Assembly (NCBI RefSeq): GCF_902158555.1
Contig: NZ_CABGGS010000001.1
Span: 672,428-736,427 of the forward strand
Source: Klebsiella spallanzanii
Lineage (GTDB): Bacteria > Pseudomonadota > Gammaproteobacteria > Enterobacterales > Enterobacteriaceae
DNA: 64,000 bases
Reading direction: 5' to 3'
Part shown: piece after piece, positions 8,239 through 16,577 of the stretch
Layout of the letters: every line of letters begins with the position of its first letter
Numbering within the stretch: the stretch's first letter is position 1
Made by a program: the position numbers and the translations under genes
Notes under the pieces: generated by a model
What the model was told of the DNA's origin: nothing
The model's database searches: none
What the model saw: only the letters and a program-made list of their open reading frames with translations

Positions 8239-9723
8239 TCAATGGGATGCCAACGACAAAATGGTTTCCTGGTCGGCGTCTTCTTTATCGAGGATGCCGG
8301 TAATACGCCCTTCATGCATCACCATCACCCGGTCGCTCATGCCGAGAATTTCAGGTAATTCAGAAGAGACCATAATCACCGCAACGCCGCGGTTCGCCAG
8401 TTCGCTAATCAGATGATAAATTTCCGCTTTCGCCCCGACGTCGATTCCGCGTGTTGGCTCATCGAGAATCAGTATTTTCGGTTGGGCTAAAAGCCAGCGG
8501 GCAATCAGCACTTTTTGCTGATTACCGCCGCTGAGGTTATTAATAATCTGATCCATGGTTGGAGTTTTAATATTCAGACGGCGGATCTGCTCCATGCAGT
8601 CTTCGGCCATTTTGAGATGCTGAACAAAGCCGGTTTTACCGATATATTCTGGCATTTTGACGATGCTCATATTCTCCAGTACCGATAACACCAGAAACAG
8701 ACCGGACTTTTTGCGGTCTTCGGTGAGCAGCGCCATGCCTTTTTCGATGGCCGTTGACGGCGAATCGATATTGACCGGCATACCGTCGATCAGTACTTCA
8801 CCGCTATCGGCTTGCTCCATGCCGAACAGGCTCTCCATCACTTCGCTGCGCCCGGCCCCCACCAGCCCAGCCACGCCGAGGATTTCGCCGCGCCGCACGC
8901 TAAAGTTGATATCGTGAAAAACCCCTTTACGCGTCAAGTTGCGCACCGTCAGCACCTCTTCGCCAATGGTGTTATTAAACTTGGGAAAGAGCTGGGTTAG
9001 CTCCCGGCCAACCATCTGAGTAATCAGCGACTGGCGGGTAAACTCGGTGGTATGTTGACTGCCAACCCAAGTGCCATCGCGAAATACGCTGATTTCATCG
9101 GTAATCGCGAATATCTCGTCCATCTTATGACTGATGTAAATAATGGCTTTTCCCTGCTGGCGCAAATCGCGAATAATGGTAAACAGGTGCGCCACTTCGC
9201 TCTCGGTTAATGCCGAGGTCGGCTCATCCATAATCACAATATCCGCGTTCCAGGAAACCGCTTTGGCAATTTCCACCATCTGCTGGGCGGCGATACTTAA
9301 CTCCCCCACCAGCCGGTCAGCGGATAAACGGATATTCAGTTTATTCAGCAGTTCCTGAGTCTGGCGGGTAAGCTGGCGATGATCGACAAAGCCATATTTC
9401 ATCGGCTCACGGCCCAGCCAGATATTTTCCGCCACCGTCATATGCGGCACCAGATTAAGCTCCTGGTGGATCATCGAGATCCCGGAGCGCAGCGCGTCCA
9501 TTGTATCCTGAAACTGGACCGGCTCTCCTTTGACGCGGATCGCGCCTTTATCGGGGCGGTAGATCCCGATAAGGCATTTCATTAACGTCGATTTCCCGGC
9601 GCCGTTTTCGCCCATTAGCGCGTGCACCGTCCCCGGGCGCACGCGTAATGAGACATTGTCGAGCGCCTTCACGCCAGGGAAGAATTTGCTGATACCTTCG
9701 GCTTCAAGTGCAAAAGCGTTCAT
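8239..9723 (-). CDS. Sugar ABC transporter ATP-binding protein, duplicated ATPase
   Basis: A 494-residue protein with two fused ABC domains, as in RbsA/MglA. The first half has Walker A GENGAGKST and Walker B VIMDEPTSAL. The second half has the degenerate GLVGAGRSE loop, the signature NLSGGNQQKVLIARWL and Walker B ILILDEPTRGIDVGAK. A strong GGAGGTGG RBS precedes the ATG at 9723. It lies 10 bp upstream of the permease gene. It energises carbohydrate import in the inner membrane complex. Confidence 0.93.
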   Translation of the reverse strand: MNAFALEAEGISKFFPGVKALDNVSLRVRPGTVHALMGENGAGKSTLMKCLIGIYRPDKGAIRVKGEPVQFQDTMDALRSGISMIHQELNLVPHMTVAENIWLGREPMKYGFVDHRQLTRQTQELLNKLNIRLSADRLVGELSIAAQQMVEIAKAVSWNADIVIMDEPTSALTESEVAHLFTIIRDLRQQGKAIIYISHKMDEIFAITDEISVFRDGTWVGSQHTTEFTRQSLITQMVGRELTQLFPKFNNTIGEEVLTVRNLTRKGVFHDINFSVRRGEILGVAGLVGAGRSEVMESLFGMEQADSGEVLIDGMPVNIDSPSTAIEKGMALLTEDRKKSGLFLVLSVLENMSIVKMPEYIGKTGFVQHLKMAEDCMEQIRRLNIKTPTMDQIINNLSGGNQQKVLIARWLLAQPKILILDEPTRGIDVGAKAEIYHLISELANRGVAVIMVSSELPEILGMSDRVMVMHEGRITGILDKEDADQETILSLASH

Positions 9724-9749
9724 ACGTCCACCTCCAAACCACTGAGCAA

Positions 9750-10673
9750 TTATTTCTGGTTGCGGTTCACAAACTCAGCCATGTTGTCTTTGGTGATCAG
9801 TTGGTAAGGAACGTCGATGATCTTTTCCACTTTCTCGCCGTTCGCCAGCTTCACCGCGGCGTCGACTGCACCTTCGCCCTGCCCTTTCGCGTCCTGGAAA
9901 ATGGTGGCGATCATCTTGCCGTTTTTGAGCATTTGCAGCGCATCAGGCGTGCCGTCCACCCCAGCGATAAGAATGTGGTTCGGGTTTTTACCCAGCGCCT
10001 GCAGCGCGCCGATGGCCATTTCATCGTTATTAGAAGCGATAGCCTGAATGTCATCGCCGCTGGTCATCCAGTTGCTGACCACGTCAACGGCGTCGTTACG
10101 CATAAATTTGGCGGTCTGTTTTTGCACAATTTTGATATCCGGGTACTTGGCTACCACCTCTTCGACGCCTTTGGTGCGGTCGCGGGTCGATTCATTCGCC
10201 AGGTCGCCGAGCAGAATGGCGACGTTGCCTTTACCGTTCATCGCCTTGGCTAACGCTTCCATCTGTAAGCGCCCCGCCAGCACGGAATCGGAACCGACGT
10301 AGGCCATTTTGTCAGTCAGCTGCGCCTGCGGGCGGCGGTTCACAAAGACCAGCGGAATCCCCGCTTTGGTGGCCTGGTCCATAATCGGCTTCACCGCGTT
10401 GGTGTCGACCGGGTTGACGATAATCACATCGACGCCCTGGCCAATAAAGTTCTGCACCTGCTGTAGCTGCTGCGAGACGTCGCCTTTGGCATCTTCGACC
10501 TGCGACTTAACGCCATCTTTTTGCATCTCTTTTTGCATGGCGGTGCGCAGAATCGTCAGGAAGTTGTCATCGAATAGCGCCATGGAAACACCGACCGAAA
10601 TATCTTTCGCCATCACGACCGCTGGCAGCATGCAGGCTATCAAAGAGGCAACAACCGTTTTCTTGATATTCAT
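9750..10673 (-). CDS. Sugar/cyclitol ABC transporter substrate-binding protein
   Basis: A 307-residue periplasmic binding protein of the ribose-type family, with a Sec signal peptide ending at about residue 22 (VVMA|KD). Typical elements are SVGVSMALFDDNFLTILRTA, the QGVDVIIVNPVDTNAV loop and GVDGTPDALQMLKNG. It is first in the operon. Resemblance to inositol-binding proteins and the nearby IolG-like dehydrogenase suggest a cyclitol or pentose ligand, but this is inference. The 283-bp upstream gap (10674-10956) is AT-rich and should carry its promoter; I found no copy of the palindrome seen at 11990 and 14228 there. Confidence 0.9.
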   Translation of the reverse strand: MNIKKTVVASLIACMLPAVVMAKDISVGVSMALFDDNFLTILRTAMQKEMQKDGVKSQVEDAKGDVSQQLQQVQNFIGQGVDVIIVNPVDTNAVKPIMDQATKAGIPLVFVNRRPQAQLTDKMAYVGSDSVLAGRLQMEALAKAMNGKGNVAILLGDLANESTRDRTKGVEEVVAKYPDIKIVQKQTAKFMRNDAVDVVSNWMTSGDDIQAIASNNDEMAIGALQALGKNPNHILIAGVDGTPDALQMLKNGKMIATIFQDAKGQGEGAVDAAVKLANGEKVEKIIDVPYQLITKDNMAEFVNRNQK

Positions 10674-10956
10674 AGTTGATCCTTTATTTACAGGTACATC
10701 GGTTAGGTAAGGTAAAATGAAAAAATAATTTCATTAACAACCCATATGAAATTTTTATAAGTAAATAACTGAAATGAAAATTTTAAAACCATGCGTTAAC
10801 GGAATTTTGACACACATCTAACATTGACGCATAAATGCGCAAAAAATGAGAGGCAGGCGACGGTTTAGGATGGGAGGAGTGAATGTTGATAGCCGTCTAA
10901 AAACGGCTGAATCACTCGAAGACTTAGGGGATATTTGAAACGCCAGGCGCGAACAT

Positions 10957-11976
10957 TCAGTCGACGTTTTCAACGCTATAAAGGATAAATTCGACCTTTC
11001 CATCGCTAAAGAGATGCGGTTGATAGCCGGTTTCCAGGTGATGCAGGGCCAGCTCCACCGCCAGGCGGGCGTGCTGGCGAGGGTTTTGATCGAGCGTCAG
11101 CGCCATTCCCCCCTGCGCCAGCTGTTCACGGGTGGTGCTGTATCGTTCATGGGTAATCCAGCAGCATTCGCCGTAGCGACGATGGCGGGCCAGCGCCTGC
11201 GCCACCTGCGTATTGCCAAGGCCAGTATTGTAGATGCCGACGACATCGCGATTACGGTTCAAAGACGCTTCCAGCAAGCGGTCGATTTGCTGCCGGTTAT
11301 CCTCCCCCGCCAGTACCTCACCCAGTTGTAGATGAGGAAACCGCTGGCTGATGACCTCGCGAAACCCCTGAATACGCGAGCGATGGGCGCTGAAGTCCTG
11401 CCGCCCGCTGAGCATCAGCACTTCGCCGGACCGATGAGCCATCAGTCCCATCATCATGCCCGCCGTGCGCCCCGCCTGATGCTGATCGATCCCCACGTGA
11501 CAGAGCCTCTGCGCATCGGGGAGATCGGTGACCAGCGTGATCACCGGCACGTTCGCCTCATGACACTGACGCAGCGCCTCGTAAACCAGCGGATGCTCAT
11601 TGCCAAAGACAATGATCGCATGGCGCTTTTTACTGCTGCGACTAATGCTTTTCGCCAGTTTTTCCGGTTCAGATTCCGCTACCAGCGTGCGGTGTAACGT
11701 GAGTCGGCGATAGCCAAGGCTATCCGCCACATCGGCGAAATCCTGCGTCAAGCGGGAGAAAAAGCGCGAGTCGTTACTGCTAAGAAACACTTCAATTTGC
11801 CAGGGAAGGCGGCGTTCTTCCGGCAAAATCCGCTTCAGCCCGGCTTCCCGCGCGGCCTGTAGTACCCGATTAGTGGTTTCAGGCGACACGCCACCGCGTT
11901 CGTTCAGCACTCGGTCAACGGTCGCTACCCCAACGCCAATCCGTTTAGCCAGTTCCTCCAGCGAAATGTTTTTCAT
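10957..11976 (-). CDS. LacI-family transcriptional regulator
   Basis: A 339-residue regulator. The helix-turn-helix is at residues 1-25 (SLEELAKRIGVGVATVDRVL), followed by the hinge region and a periplasmic-binding-like effector domain from about residue 60. The final residues are FILYSVENVD. ATG 11976 is placed at the family-typical N-terminus; the open frame extends upstream to 12099 but lacks homology there. It is divergent from the dehydrogenase gene at 12078 and downstream of the sugar ABC operon. The palindrome at 11990-12005, 13 bp before its start, is probably its own operator, giving autoregulation. Confidence 0.9.
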   Translation of the reverse strand: MKNISLEELAKRIGVGVATVDRVLNERGGVSPETTNRVLQAAREAGLKRILPEERRLPWQIEVFLSSNDSRFFSRLTQDFADVADSLGYRRLTLHRTLVAESEPEKLAKSISRSSKKRHAIIVFGNEHPLVYEALRQCHEANVPVITLVTDLPDAQRLCHVGIDQHQAGRTAGMMMGLMAHRSGEVLMLSGRQDFSAHRSRIQGFREVISQRFPHLQLGEVLAGEDNRQQIDRLLEASLNRNRDVVGIYNTGLGNTQVAQALARHRRYGECCWITHERYSTTREQLAQGGMALTLDQNPRQHARLAVELALHHLETGYQPHLFSDGKVEFILYSVENVD

Positions 11977-11989
11977 CGCTCCCCCACCA

Positions 11990-12005
11990 TGATGGAAATC
12001 CATCA
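11990..12005. promoter_or_regulatory. LacI-type operator upstream of regulator gene
   Basis: TGATGGAAATCCATCA has seven-base inverted arms around a two-base centre. It differs at one base from the core of the perfect palindrome at 14228-14253. Its place between the divergent regulator (start 11976) and dehydrogenase (start 12078) suits control of both genes. Confidence 0.65.
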
Positions 12006-12077
12006 AAACGCCCGTGTCGGTCAGTGTAGCAAACGGATTACTTTGACAACGATAAATCCCTCTTTCTGGAGAAAAAA

Positions 12078-13082
12078 ATGACCCACATTCGTTTTGCACT
12101 GTTAGGCAGCGGCTTTATCGGCCAGGTTCACGCCGCCAGCCTTGCTCGCCATGAACATACCGTTCTGGCTATGGTGGCTGATGCCGATCCCGAGCGGGCG
12201 AAAGCGCTGGCCTCCCGTTACGGCGCGCGAGCGGTCACCGTCGCTGACGCCATCAATAGCGATGCGATTGATGCGGTGCTGATCGCCAGCTCAACCCCAT
12301 CACATGCGGAGCTGCTGGAGGCCGCGGCGCGCGCCGGGAAAGCCATTTACTGCGAAAAACCCATCGATCTTTCGCTGGCTCGCGCACGTGAGGTTGTCGA
12401 GAAAGTGCTGCCGCTCAAAGTGCCGGTAACCGTGGGGTTTAACCGCCGCTTTGACGCCAGCCATCAGCAGCTGCGCCGCCAGGTTGAGGCCGGCGTTATC
12501 GGCAAAATCGAGCTGGTACAGATGGTGTGCCGGGCATCGGTTATGCCGCCGCTGGAGTATCTGCGCAGCTCCGGCGGCCAGATGCGCGATCAGGCGATTC
12601 ACTTTTTTGACCTGCTGCGTTTTCTTACCGGCGATGAAGTGACAACCGTCGCCGCCATGGGAGGCGCGCTGGCGCTGCCGGAAATCGCCGGGTTCGATGA
12701 TGTTGACACCTCCATTCTGCTGCTGAGAATGCGCGGCGGCGGGCTGGCGCAGTTGGACAATACCCGGCGTACCGGCCACGGCTACGATGAACGCATTAGC
12801 CTGCTCGGAGCGGGTGGCGTGGTAGAGTCCGGCAGTCAGACATCACGCGGCGTGACGCTGTGGCAAGGAGATCGCTGCATTCAGCCTGGTTTGTATCCGG
12901 ACTGGTTCAGCCGTATCCAGGATTCCTGGTATCAGCATCTGGATGCCTTTGTCCGCTCGCTGCGCGGGGAAAACGTACCGGACCTGCCGGGGCTGCTGGA
13001 CGGCCTGCAGGCGCAGGCTATCGCCGAGGCCGCCGTGCTCTCGCTGCAACAGGAGCAATTTGTTAGCGTCGAGCTGTCGTAA
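12078..13082 (+). CDS. Gfo/Idh/MocA oxidoreductase, IolG-like (inositol 2-dehydrogenase family)
   Basis: A 334-residue NAD(P)-dependent dehydrogenase. The Rossmann motif GSGFIGQVHAASL is at the N-terminus, the family motif CEKPIDLS at about residues 92-99, and the catalytic stretch GGQMRDQAIHFFDLLRFLTG contains the conserved Asp-x3-His. These features fit myo-inositol 2-dehydrogenases. A GGAG RBS precedes ATG 12078. It is divergent from the LacI-type regulator and shares its operator region. Together with the importer at 7197-10673 it could start breakdown of an inositol-like compound; no other iol genes are in the window. Confidence 0.85.
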   Translation: MTHIRFALLGSGFIGQVHAASLARHEHTVLAMVADADPERAKALASRYGARAVTVADAINSDAIDAVLIASSTPSHAELLEAAARAGKAIYCEKPIDLSLARAREVVEKVLPLKVPVTVGFNRRFDASHQQLRRQVEAGVIGKIELVQMVCRASVMPPLEYLRSSGGQMRDQAIHFFDLLRFLTGDEVTTVAAMGGALALPEIAGFDDVDTSILLLRMRGGGLAQLDNTRRTGHGYDERISLLGAGGVVESGSQTSRGVTLWQGDRCIQPGLYPDWFSRIQDSWYQHLDAFVRSLRGENVPDLPGLLDGLQAQAIAEAAVLSLQQEQFVSVELS

Positions 13083-13114
13083 AAAAGCCCCGTATACCTG
13101 ACGGTATGCGGGGC
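13081..13114 (-). terminator. Intrinsic terminator of the 13128-14159 gene
   Basis: Arms GCCCCGTATACC (13087-13098) and GGTATGCGGGGC (13103-13114) form a GC-rich stem with one mismatch. On the minus strand it is followed by six T residues (complement of 13081-13086). It therefore ends minus-strand transcription and separates the two convergent dehydrogenase genes. Confidence 0.75.
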
Positions 13115-13127
13115 AGGCACCGCGCCA

Positions 13128-14159
13128 CTAGCGCTCTTCGTTAAATACCACGCCAATCTGCCGCCGCACTTCATCCATTACGCTCAGGTTTTCCAGCACC
13201 CTGGCCAACGGGCGGATCGGCGAGTCCGTGAGTCCCTGCCCGACGCACCAGGCAAAATGCTCGGCCTGATAAAATAGCTGGTCATAGCGATTACGCGGCT
13301 CCTCCCAGCGCAACACATTGCCGCCCTGGCTGGCGGCGAGGGTAAAATTCCCCGGCGCGTAAAACTGCCCATCAAGGGTCAGGGTCGCATCGCGCCCGGC
13401 CACCACCGCGCCGCCCGGCGTATTGCTGAATAGCGTGGTGTTCAGCAGCCCTTGCAAGCCCTCTTCCCAGTTAAAAAGCATCGAGATTTGCCCGTTGACG
13501 CCTTTCTGGGCTGGACGCCCGCGGGCGATAATATCCTGCGGCACGCCGCCAACCATGACGCTAAACGAGGTCAGATAGCTACCAAGATCCATCATCGGGC
13601 CGCCGGCGAGGTCGGCGTTAAAAATACGATGATCCGGCGTAAAGAACTCCCCGTGATCGGCGAGCAGCGTATGCAGATCGCCCAGCACGCCGTCGTCCAG
13701 TAGCTGACGAATCACGTCATATTTCGGCGCGTAATCACACCACATCGCCTCCATCGCCAGCACTCTCTGCTTCGTGGCCTCCGCTTTCAGCGCCGCTCCT
13801 TCCCGCCGGTTCAGCGCAAAAGGCTTTTCAATCAGCACATGTTTACCCGCTTGCAGTACCCGCAGCCCGTCGGGGAAATGATGGTTGTGCGGTGTGGCAA
13901 TATAAACCGCATCAATATCCGGACGCGCCAGCATCTCATCCACCTGAGCATAAGCCTGGGGGATCCCCCACTGTGCAGCAAAACTGTCGGCCTTTTGTTG
14001 CGTGCGCGAGGCCACGGCGACAACCCGCTGACGGCTCTGCTCTTTTAATGATTTAACAAAGCGTTCAGCAATCCAGCCAGGACCAATAATCCCCCAGCGC
14101 AGAACAGGGACAGATTGCGCAGCGTGATGGCGCGGTTTCGGTAATTGTGACGGGAACAT
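13128..14159 (-). CDS. Gfo/Idh/MocA oxidoreductase
   Basis: A 343-residue dehydrogenase with Rossmann motif GIIGPGWIAERF after a short N-terminal extension of about 20 residues, the family motif IEKPFALN near residue 110, and AGGPMMDLGSY in the active-site region. It resembles the dihydrodiol/xylose dehydrogenase subgroup more than the neighbouring IolG-like protein. It is transcribed away from blaOXY, with the perfect palindrome 14228-14253 about 70 bp upstream of its start. That places it in the same putative LacI regulon as the gene at 12078. The substrate is unknown. Confidence 0.85.
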   Translation of the reverse strand: MFPSQLPKPRHHAAQSVPVLRWGIIGPGWIAERFVKSLKEQSRQRVVAVASRTQQKADSFAAQWGIPQAYAQVDEMLARPDIDAVYIATPHNHHFPDGLRVLQAGKHVLIEKPFALNRREGAALKAEATKQRVLAMEAMWCDYAPKYDVIRQLLDDGVLGDLHTLLADHGEFFTPDHRIFNADLAGGPMMDLGSYLTSFSVMVGGVPQDIIARGRPAQKGVNGQISMLFNWEEGLQGLLNTTLFSNTPGGAVVAGRDATLTLDGQFYAPGNFTLAASQGGNVLRWEEPRNRYDQLFYQAEHFAWCVGQGLTDSPIRPLARVLENLSVMDEVRRQIGVVFNEER

Positions 14160-14227
14160 AGCGGCTCCTTATTTTTATAGGCATACGCGGGACACTATAA
14201 GCAGGCGCAGAGGTGGAGGAGTAACGG

Positions 14228-14253
14228 ATTAATGATGGAATTCCATCATTAAT
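14228..14253. promoter_or_regulatory. Perfect 26-bp palindrome, probable LacI-type operator
   Basis: The core TGATGGAATTCCATCA is flanked by ATTAA on the left and TTAAT on the right, giving a perfect 26-bp palindrome. The core matches the site at 11990-12005 except for one base. It lies between the dehydrogenase gene (start 14159) and the blaOXY promoter, ending seven bases before the -35 box. Confidence 0.7.
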
Positions 14254-14260
14254 AAATGCC

Positions 14261-14289
14261 TTGTCAAAATAGAGGGAGTCGCGGATAGT
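14261..14289 (+). promoter_or_regulatory. blaOXY promoter, wild-type form
   Basis: The -35 box is TTGTCA (14261-14266) and the -10 box is GATAGT (14284-14289), with a 17-bp spacer. These are the known wild-type boxes of the K. oxytoca chromosomal beta-lactamase. Substitutions of the fifth -10 base (G) are the known cause of hyperproduction in clinical isolates; here the G is unchanged, so low basal expression is expected. Confidence 0.85.
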
Positions 14290-14321
14290 CCGGGCAGCTA
14301 ATCACTATCAAGGAGCCTGAG

Positions 14322-15188
14322 ATGATGAAAACTTCGTGGCGTAAAAGCGCCCTGATTGCCGCCGCCCTGCCTTTATTGCTCTGTAGCAGTTCATTATGGG
14401 CCAATGCTATTCAGCAGAAGCTGGCCGATTTGGAAAAAAGTACCGGCGGGCGACTGGGCGTCGCGCTGATTGACACCACAGATAATTCTCAAATTCTATA
14501 TCGCGGTGACGAGCGTTTTGCTATGTGCAGTACCGGTAAAGTGATGGCTGCCGCCGCGGTGTTAAAACAGAGCGAAAGCAATAAAGATGTGGTGAATAAA
14601 AGGCTGGAGATTAAAGCATCGGATCTGGTGGTCTGGAGCCCGGTGACTGAAAAACATCTGCAGAGCGGAATGACGTTGGCGGAATTAAGCGCCGCCGCGC
14701 TGCAATATAGCGACAATACCGCGATGAATAAGATGATTGGTTATCTTGGCGGACCGGAAAAAGTGACCGCCTTCGCCCGCAGTATCGGCGATGTCACTTT
14801 TCGTCTCGATCGTACGGAGCCTGCACTAAACACCGCGATCCCGGGTGACGAACGCGATACCACCACGCCGCTGGCGATGGCCGAAAGCCTGCACAAGCTG
14901 ACGCTGGGTAATGCGCTGGGTGAACAACAGCGCGCACAGTTAGTGACATGGTTGAAAGGCAACACCACCGGCGGGCAGAGTATTCGTGCGGGGCTGCCTG
15001 CAAGCTGGGTCGTGGGAGATAAAACCGGAGCTGGTGATTACGGCACCACCAATGATATCGCCGTTATCTGGCCGGAAAATCATGCTCCGCTGGTATTAGT
15101 CACTTATTTCACCCAACCGCTGCAGGATGCGAAAAGCCGCAAAGATGTGCTAGCCGCAGCGGCAAAAATCGTGACCGAAGGGCTGTAG
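14322..15188 (+). CDS. blaOXY: OXY-family class A beta-lactamase
   Basis: A 288-residue periplasmic serine beta-lactamase with a signal peptide to about residue 27. Protein numbering happens to match Ambler numbering at the active site: S70-T-G-K73, S130-D-N132, E166 in RTEPALN, and K234-T-G236. The sequence reads as OXY throughout, including [20 protein letters not shown], with STGK as in OXY-1-type rather than STSK. I cannot name the exact OXY subgroup; residues such as the N-terminal MMKTSW differ from the alleles I recall. AGGAG (14311-14315) supports the ATG at 14322. This is the intrinsic chromosomal enzyme of the K. oxytoca complex, with no mobile element beside it. Confidence 0.97.
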   Translation: MMKTSWRKSALIAAALPLLLCSSSLWANAIQQKLADLEKSTGGRLGVALIDTTDNSQILYRGDERFAMCSTGKVMAAAAVLKQSESNKDVVNKRLEIKASDLVVWSPVTEKHLQSGMTLAELSAAALQYSDNTAMNKMIGYLGGPEKVTAFARSIGDVTFRLDRTEPALNTAIPGDERDTTTPLAMAESLHKLTLGNALGEQQRAQLVTWLKGNTTGGQSIRAGLPASWVVGDKTGAGDYGTTNDIAVIWPENHAPLVLVTYFTQPLQDAKSRKDVLAAAAKIVTEGL

Positions 15189-15582
15189 CCGGACAGCCGC
15201 ATCACACGCCGCCTCCGGGGATAACACCCTCACCCCAGCCCTCTCCCTCAAAAGGGAGAGGGAGCAGGCCGTACCCGCGATTTATTTCGGTGTCTGACTT
15301 CCCTGGTGGCACTGCGGCTTCCCGGCTACGGGTTCACCACCATCTGCGGTCAGGTAGCCCGGAAAGGCGCGTCACGCGCCGCCTCCGGGGATAATACCCT
15401 CACCCCAGCCCTCTCCCTCAAAAGGGAGAGGGAGCAGGCCGTACCCGCGATTTATTTCGGTGTCTGACTTCCCTGGTGGCACTGCGGCTTCCCGGCTACG
15501 GGTTCACCACCATCTGCGGTCCGGTAGCCTGGACAGGCGCGTCACGCGCCGCCTCCGGGAATAACACCCTCACTCCAGCCCT
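15185..15582. repeat. 170-bp tandem repeat, two full copies and a partial third
   Basis: Copies begin near 15185, 15354 and 15524, and matching blocks are spaced exactly 170 bp (for example ATAACACCCT at 15221, its variant at 15391, and again at 15561). Each unit starts with a REP-like block (GTAGCC...GCGCC-GCCTCCGGG), then a CCCTCTCCC/GGGAGAGGG hairpin, then about 90 bp of unique sequence. Copies 1 and 2 are nearly identical; copy 3 stops after the hairpin's left arm. The first copy begins at the blaOXY stop codon. Confidence 0.9.
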
Positions 15583-15595
15583 GCGAGTTGAAATA

Positions 15596-16009
15596 TTAAT
15601 CCGTGATTTTAAACGTCAGCGCATAGGCGCTGGTTTTACCTTCATCGCGTGCACCGCCCATCTGATAAACCCGCACGGTATATTTACCACCGGTAGTAAG
15701 ACGTTGCTCAAAAGTATCACCGCTCAGTGAACCGTTATAAATCGCATTATTGTCTGGAGCGATAACGTTAAAATAAGGATGAGGCCATTGGCTCGTCATG
15801 CTGACGTGCATAGTCTGGCCTGCTTTTGCCACCAGCGTATAGTCATTAACATCGCCGCCGATAACGGTACTTTTGATTATCGTGCCGCTGCTGCCTTTAT
15901 CAAAATGCACGGTATTGCTGTTTATTTTATCACTCGCTATTAATGATACTGACGTTAATAAACAACTAACACAGATCATGCCACCAACAATTAACTTTAA
16001 ATTTTTCAT
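15596..16009 (-). CDS. Secreted PPC-like beta-sandwich protein, function unknown
   Basis: A 137-residue protein with a Sec signal peptide (about residues 1-26, MKNLKLIVGGMICVSCLLTS). The mature part reads as one small all-beta domain: an HFDKGSSGTIIKSTVIGGD start, the DYTLVAKAGQTMHVSM strand pair and YTVRVYQMGGARDEG near the end. This pattern resembles bacterial pre-peptidase C-terminal domains and a family loosely annotated as DNA breaking-rejoining proteins, a name with no support here. It is probably periplasmic. It stands alone between the repeat and the lipoprotein gene. Confidence 0.75.
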   Translation of the reverse strand: MKNLKLIVGGMICVSCLLTSVSLIASDKINSNTVHFDKGSSGTIIKSTVIGGDVNDYTLVAKAGQTMHVSMTSQWPHPYFNVIAPDNNAIYNGSLSGDTFEQRLTTGGKYTVRVYQMGGARDEGKTSAYALTFKITD

Positions 16010-16096
16010 TTAATTAACACCTTATGTTTTTTATGCGCGCTGTTATAGCACATAAGGTGTCAGGAGTAAGCTGCTTCGAAATATTGTCCACCGTTT

Positions 16097-16528
16097 TTAC
16101 GGTTTAAAATCCAGAGCGGCATTTTTTAAATTTTGATATGCCCGTTCACTCGGAAATGGTGGAAACTTCGTACGTAATACAGCATCGTACATCACCGCAC
16201 AAAACTCTGAACGCTCGCCTTCTACCTTCAAACCTGTCAGCTGTGCTTGACGGTTTAAAGACATACGCAAAGTACAGACGTCACCGCGATATTTTTCCCA
16301 ATCAGGGATGTGCTCCCTAATAGCCTGTTGCAAGGCAAAAAGATAACCACTTAGATTTTCGCTATTTGCATCATCAGGCGGAAGAGTCAGGGTATCCGAC
16401 TGCGCAGCGCGCTGATTCATCTCCTGAATAAGCTGCGTTTGAGAGGGACTCTTTGTCTGCGTCCCCTGACAGCCGGAAAGCAGCCATACGCCAGTCACCA
16501 GAGCGAGTAGATATGTTACTTTTTTCAT
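16097..16528 (-). CDS. Lipoprotein with TolA C-terminal (domain III) fold
   Basis: A 143-residue lipoprotein: signal MKKVTYLLALVTGVWLLSGC with the lipidated cysteine at 20 and no Asp at +2, so an outer-membrane destination is likely. From about residue 60 it matches the C-terminal domain of TolA, including CTLRMSL (C85), the second cysteine C110 of the conserved disulfide, KFPPFPSERAYQNLKNAALDFKP-like ending, and overall length. It lacks TolA's membrane anchor and long helix. TolA domain III is the part that binds TolB, Pal, colicins and filamentous phage proteins, so this could be a free-standing partner or decoy; that role is inference. Confidence 0.8.
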   Translation of the reverse strand: MKKVTYLLALVTGVWLLSGCQGTQTKSPSQTQLIQEMNQRAAQSDTLTLPPDDANSENLSGYLFALQQAIREHIPDWEKYRGDVCTLRMSLNRQAQLTGLKVEGERSEFCAVMYDAVLRTKFPPFPSERAYQNLKNAALDFKP

Positions 16529-16577
16529 GATGTATCCTTACACAAAAGAGGCCGCTTCAATCATCGGCGACGAAACA

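Noticed and set aside
7759..8358. 199-residue plus-strand frame across the sugar permease and ATPase genes
   Set aside because: Both underlying minus-strand genes have strong family motifs; the frame has no RBS or resemblance.
15185..15582. Repeats considered as a CRISPR array
   Set aside because: There are only two long, near-identical 170-bp units with REP-type hairpins, no short repeat/spacer pattern and no cas genes.
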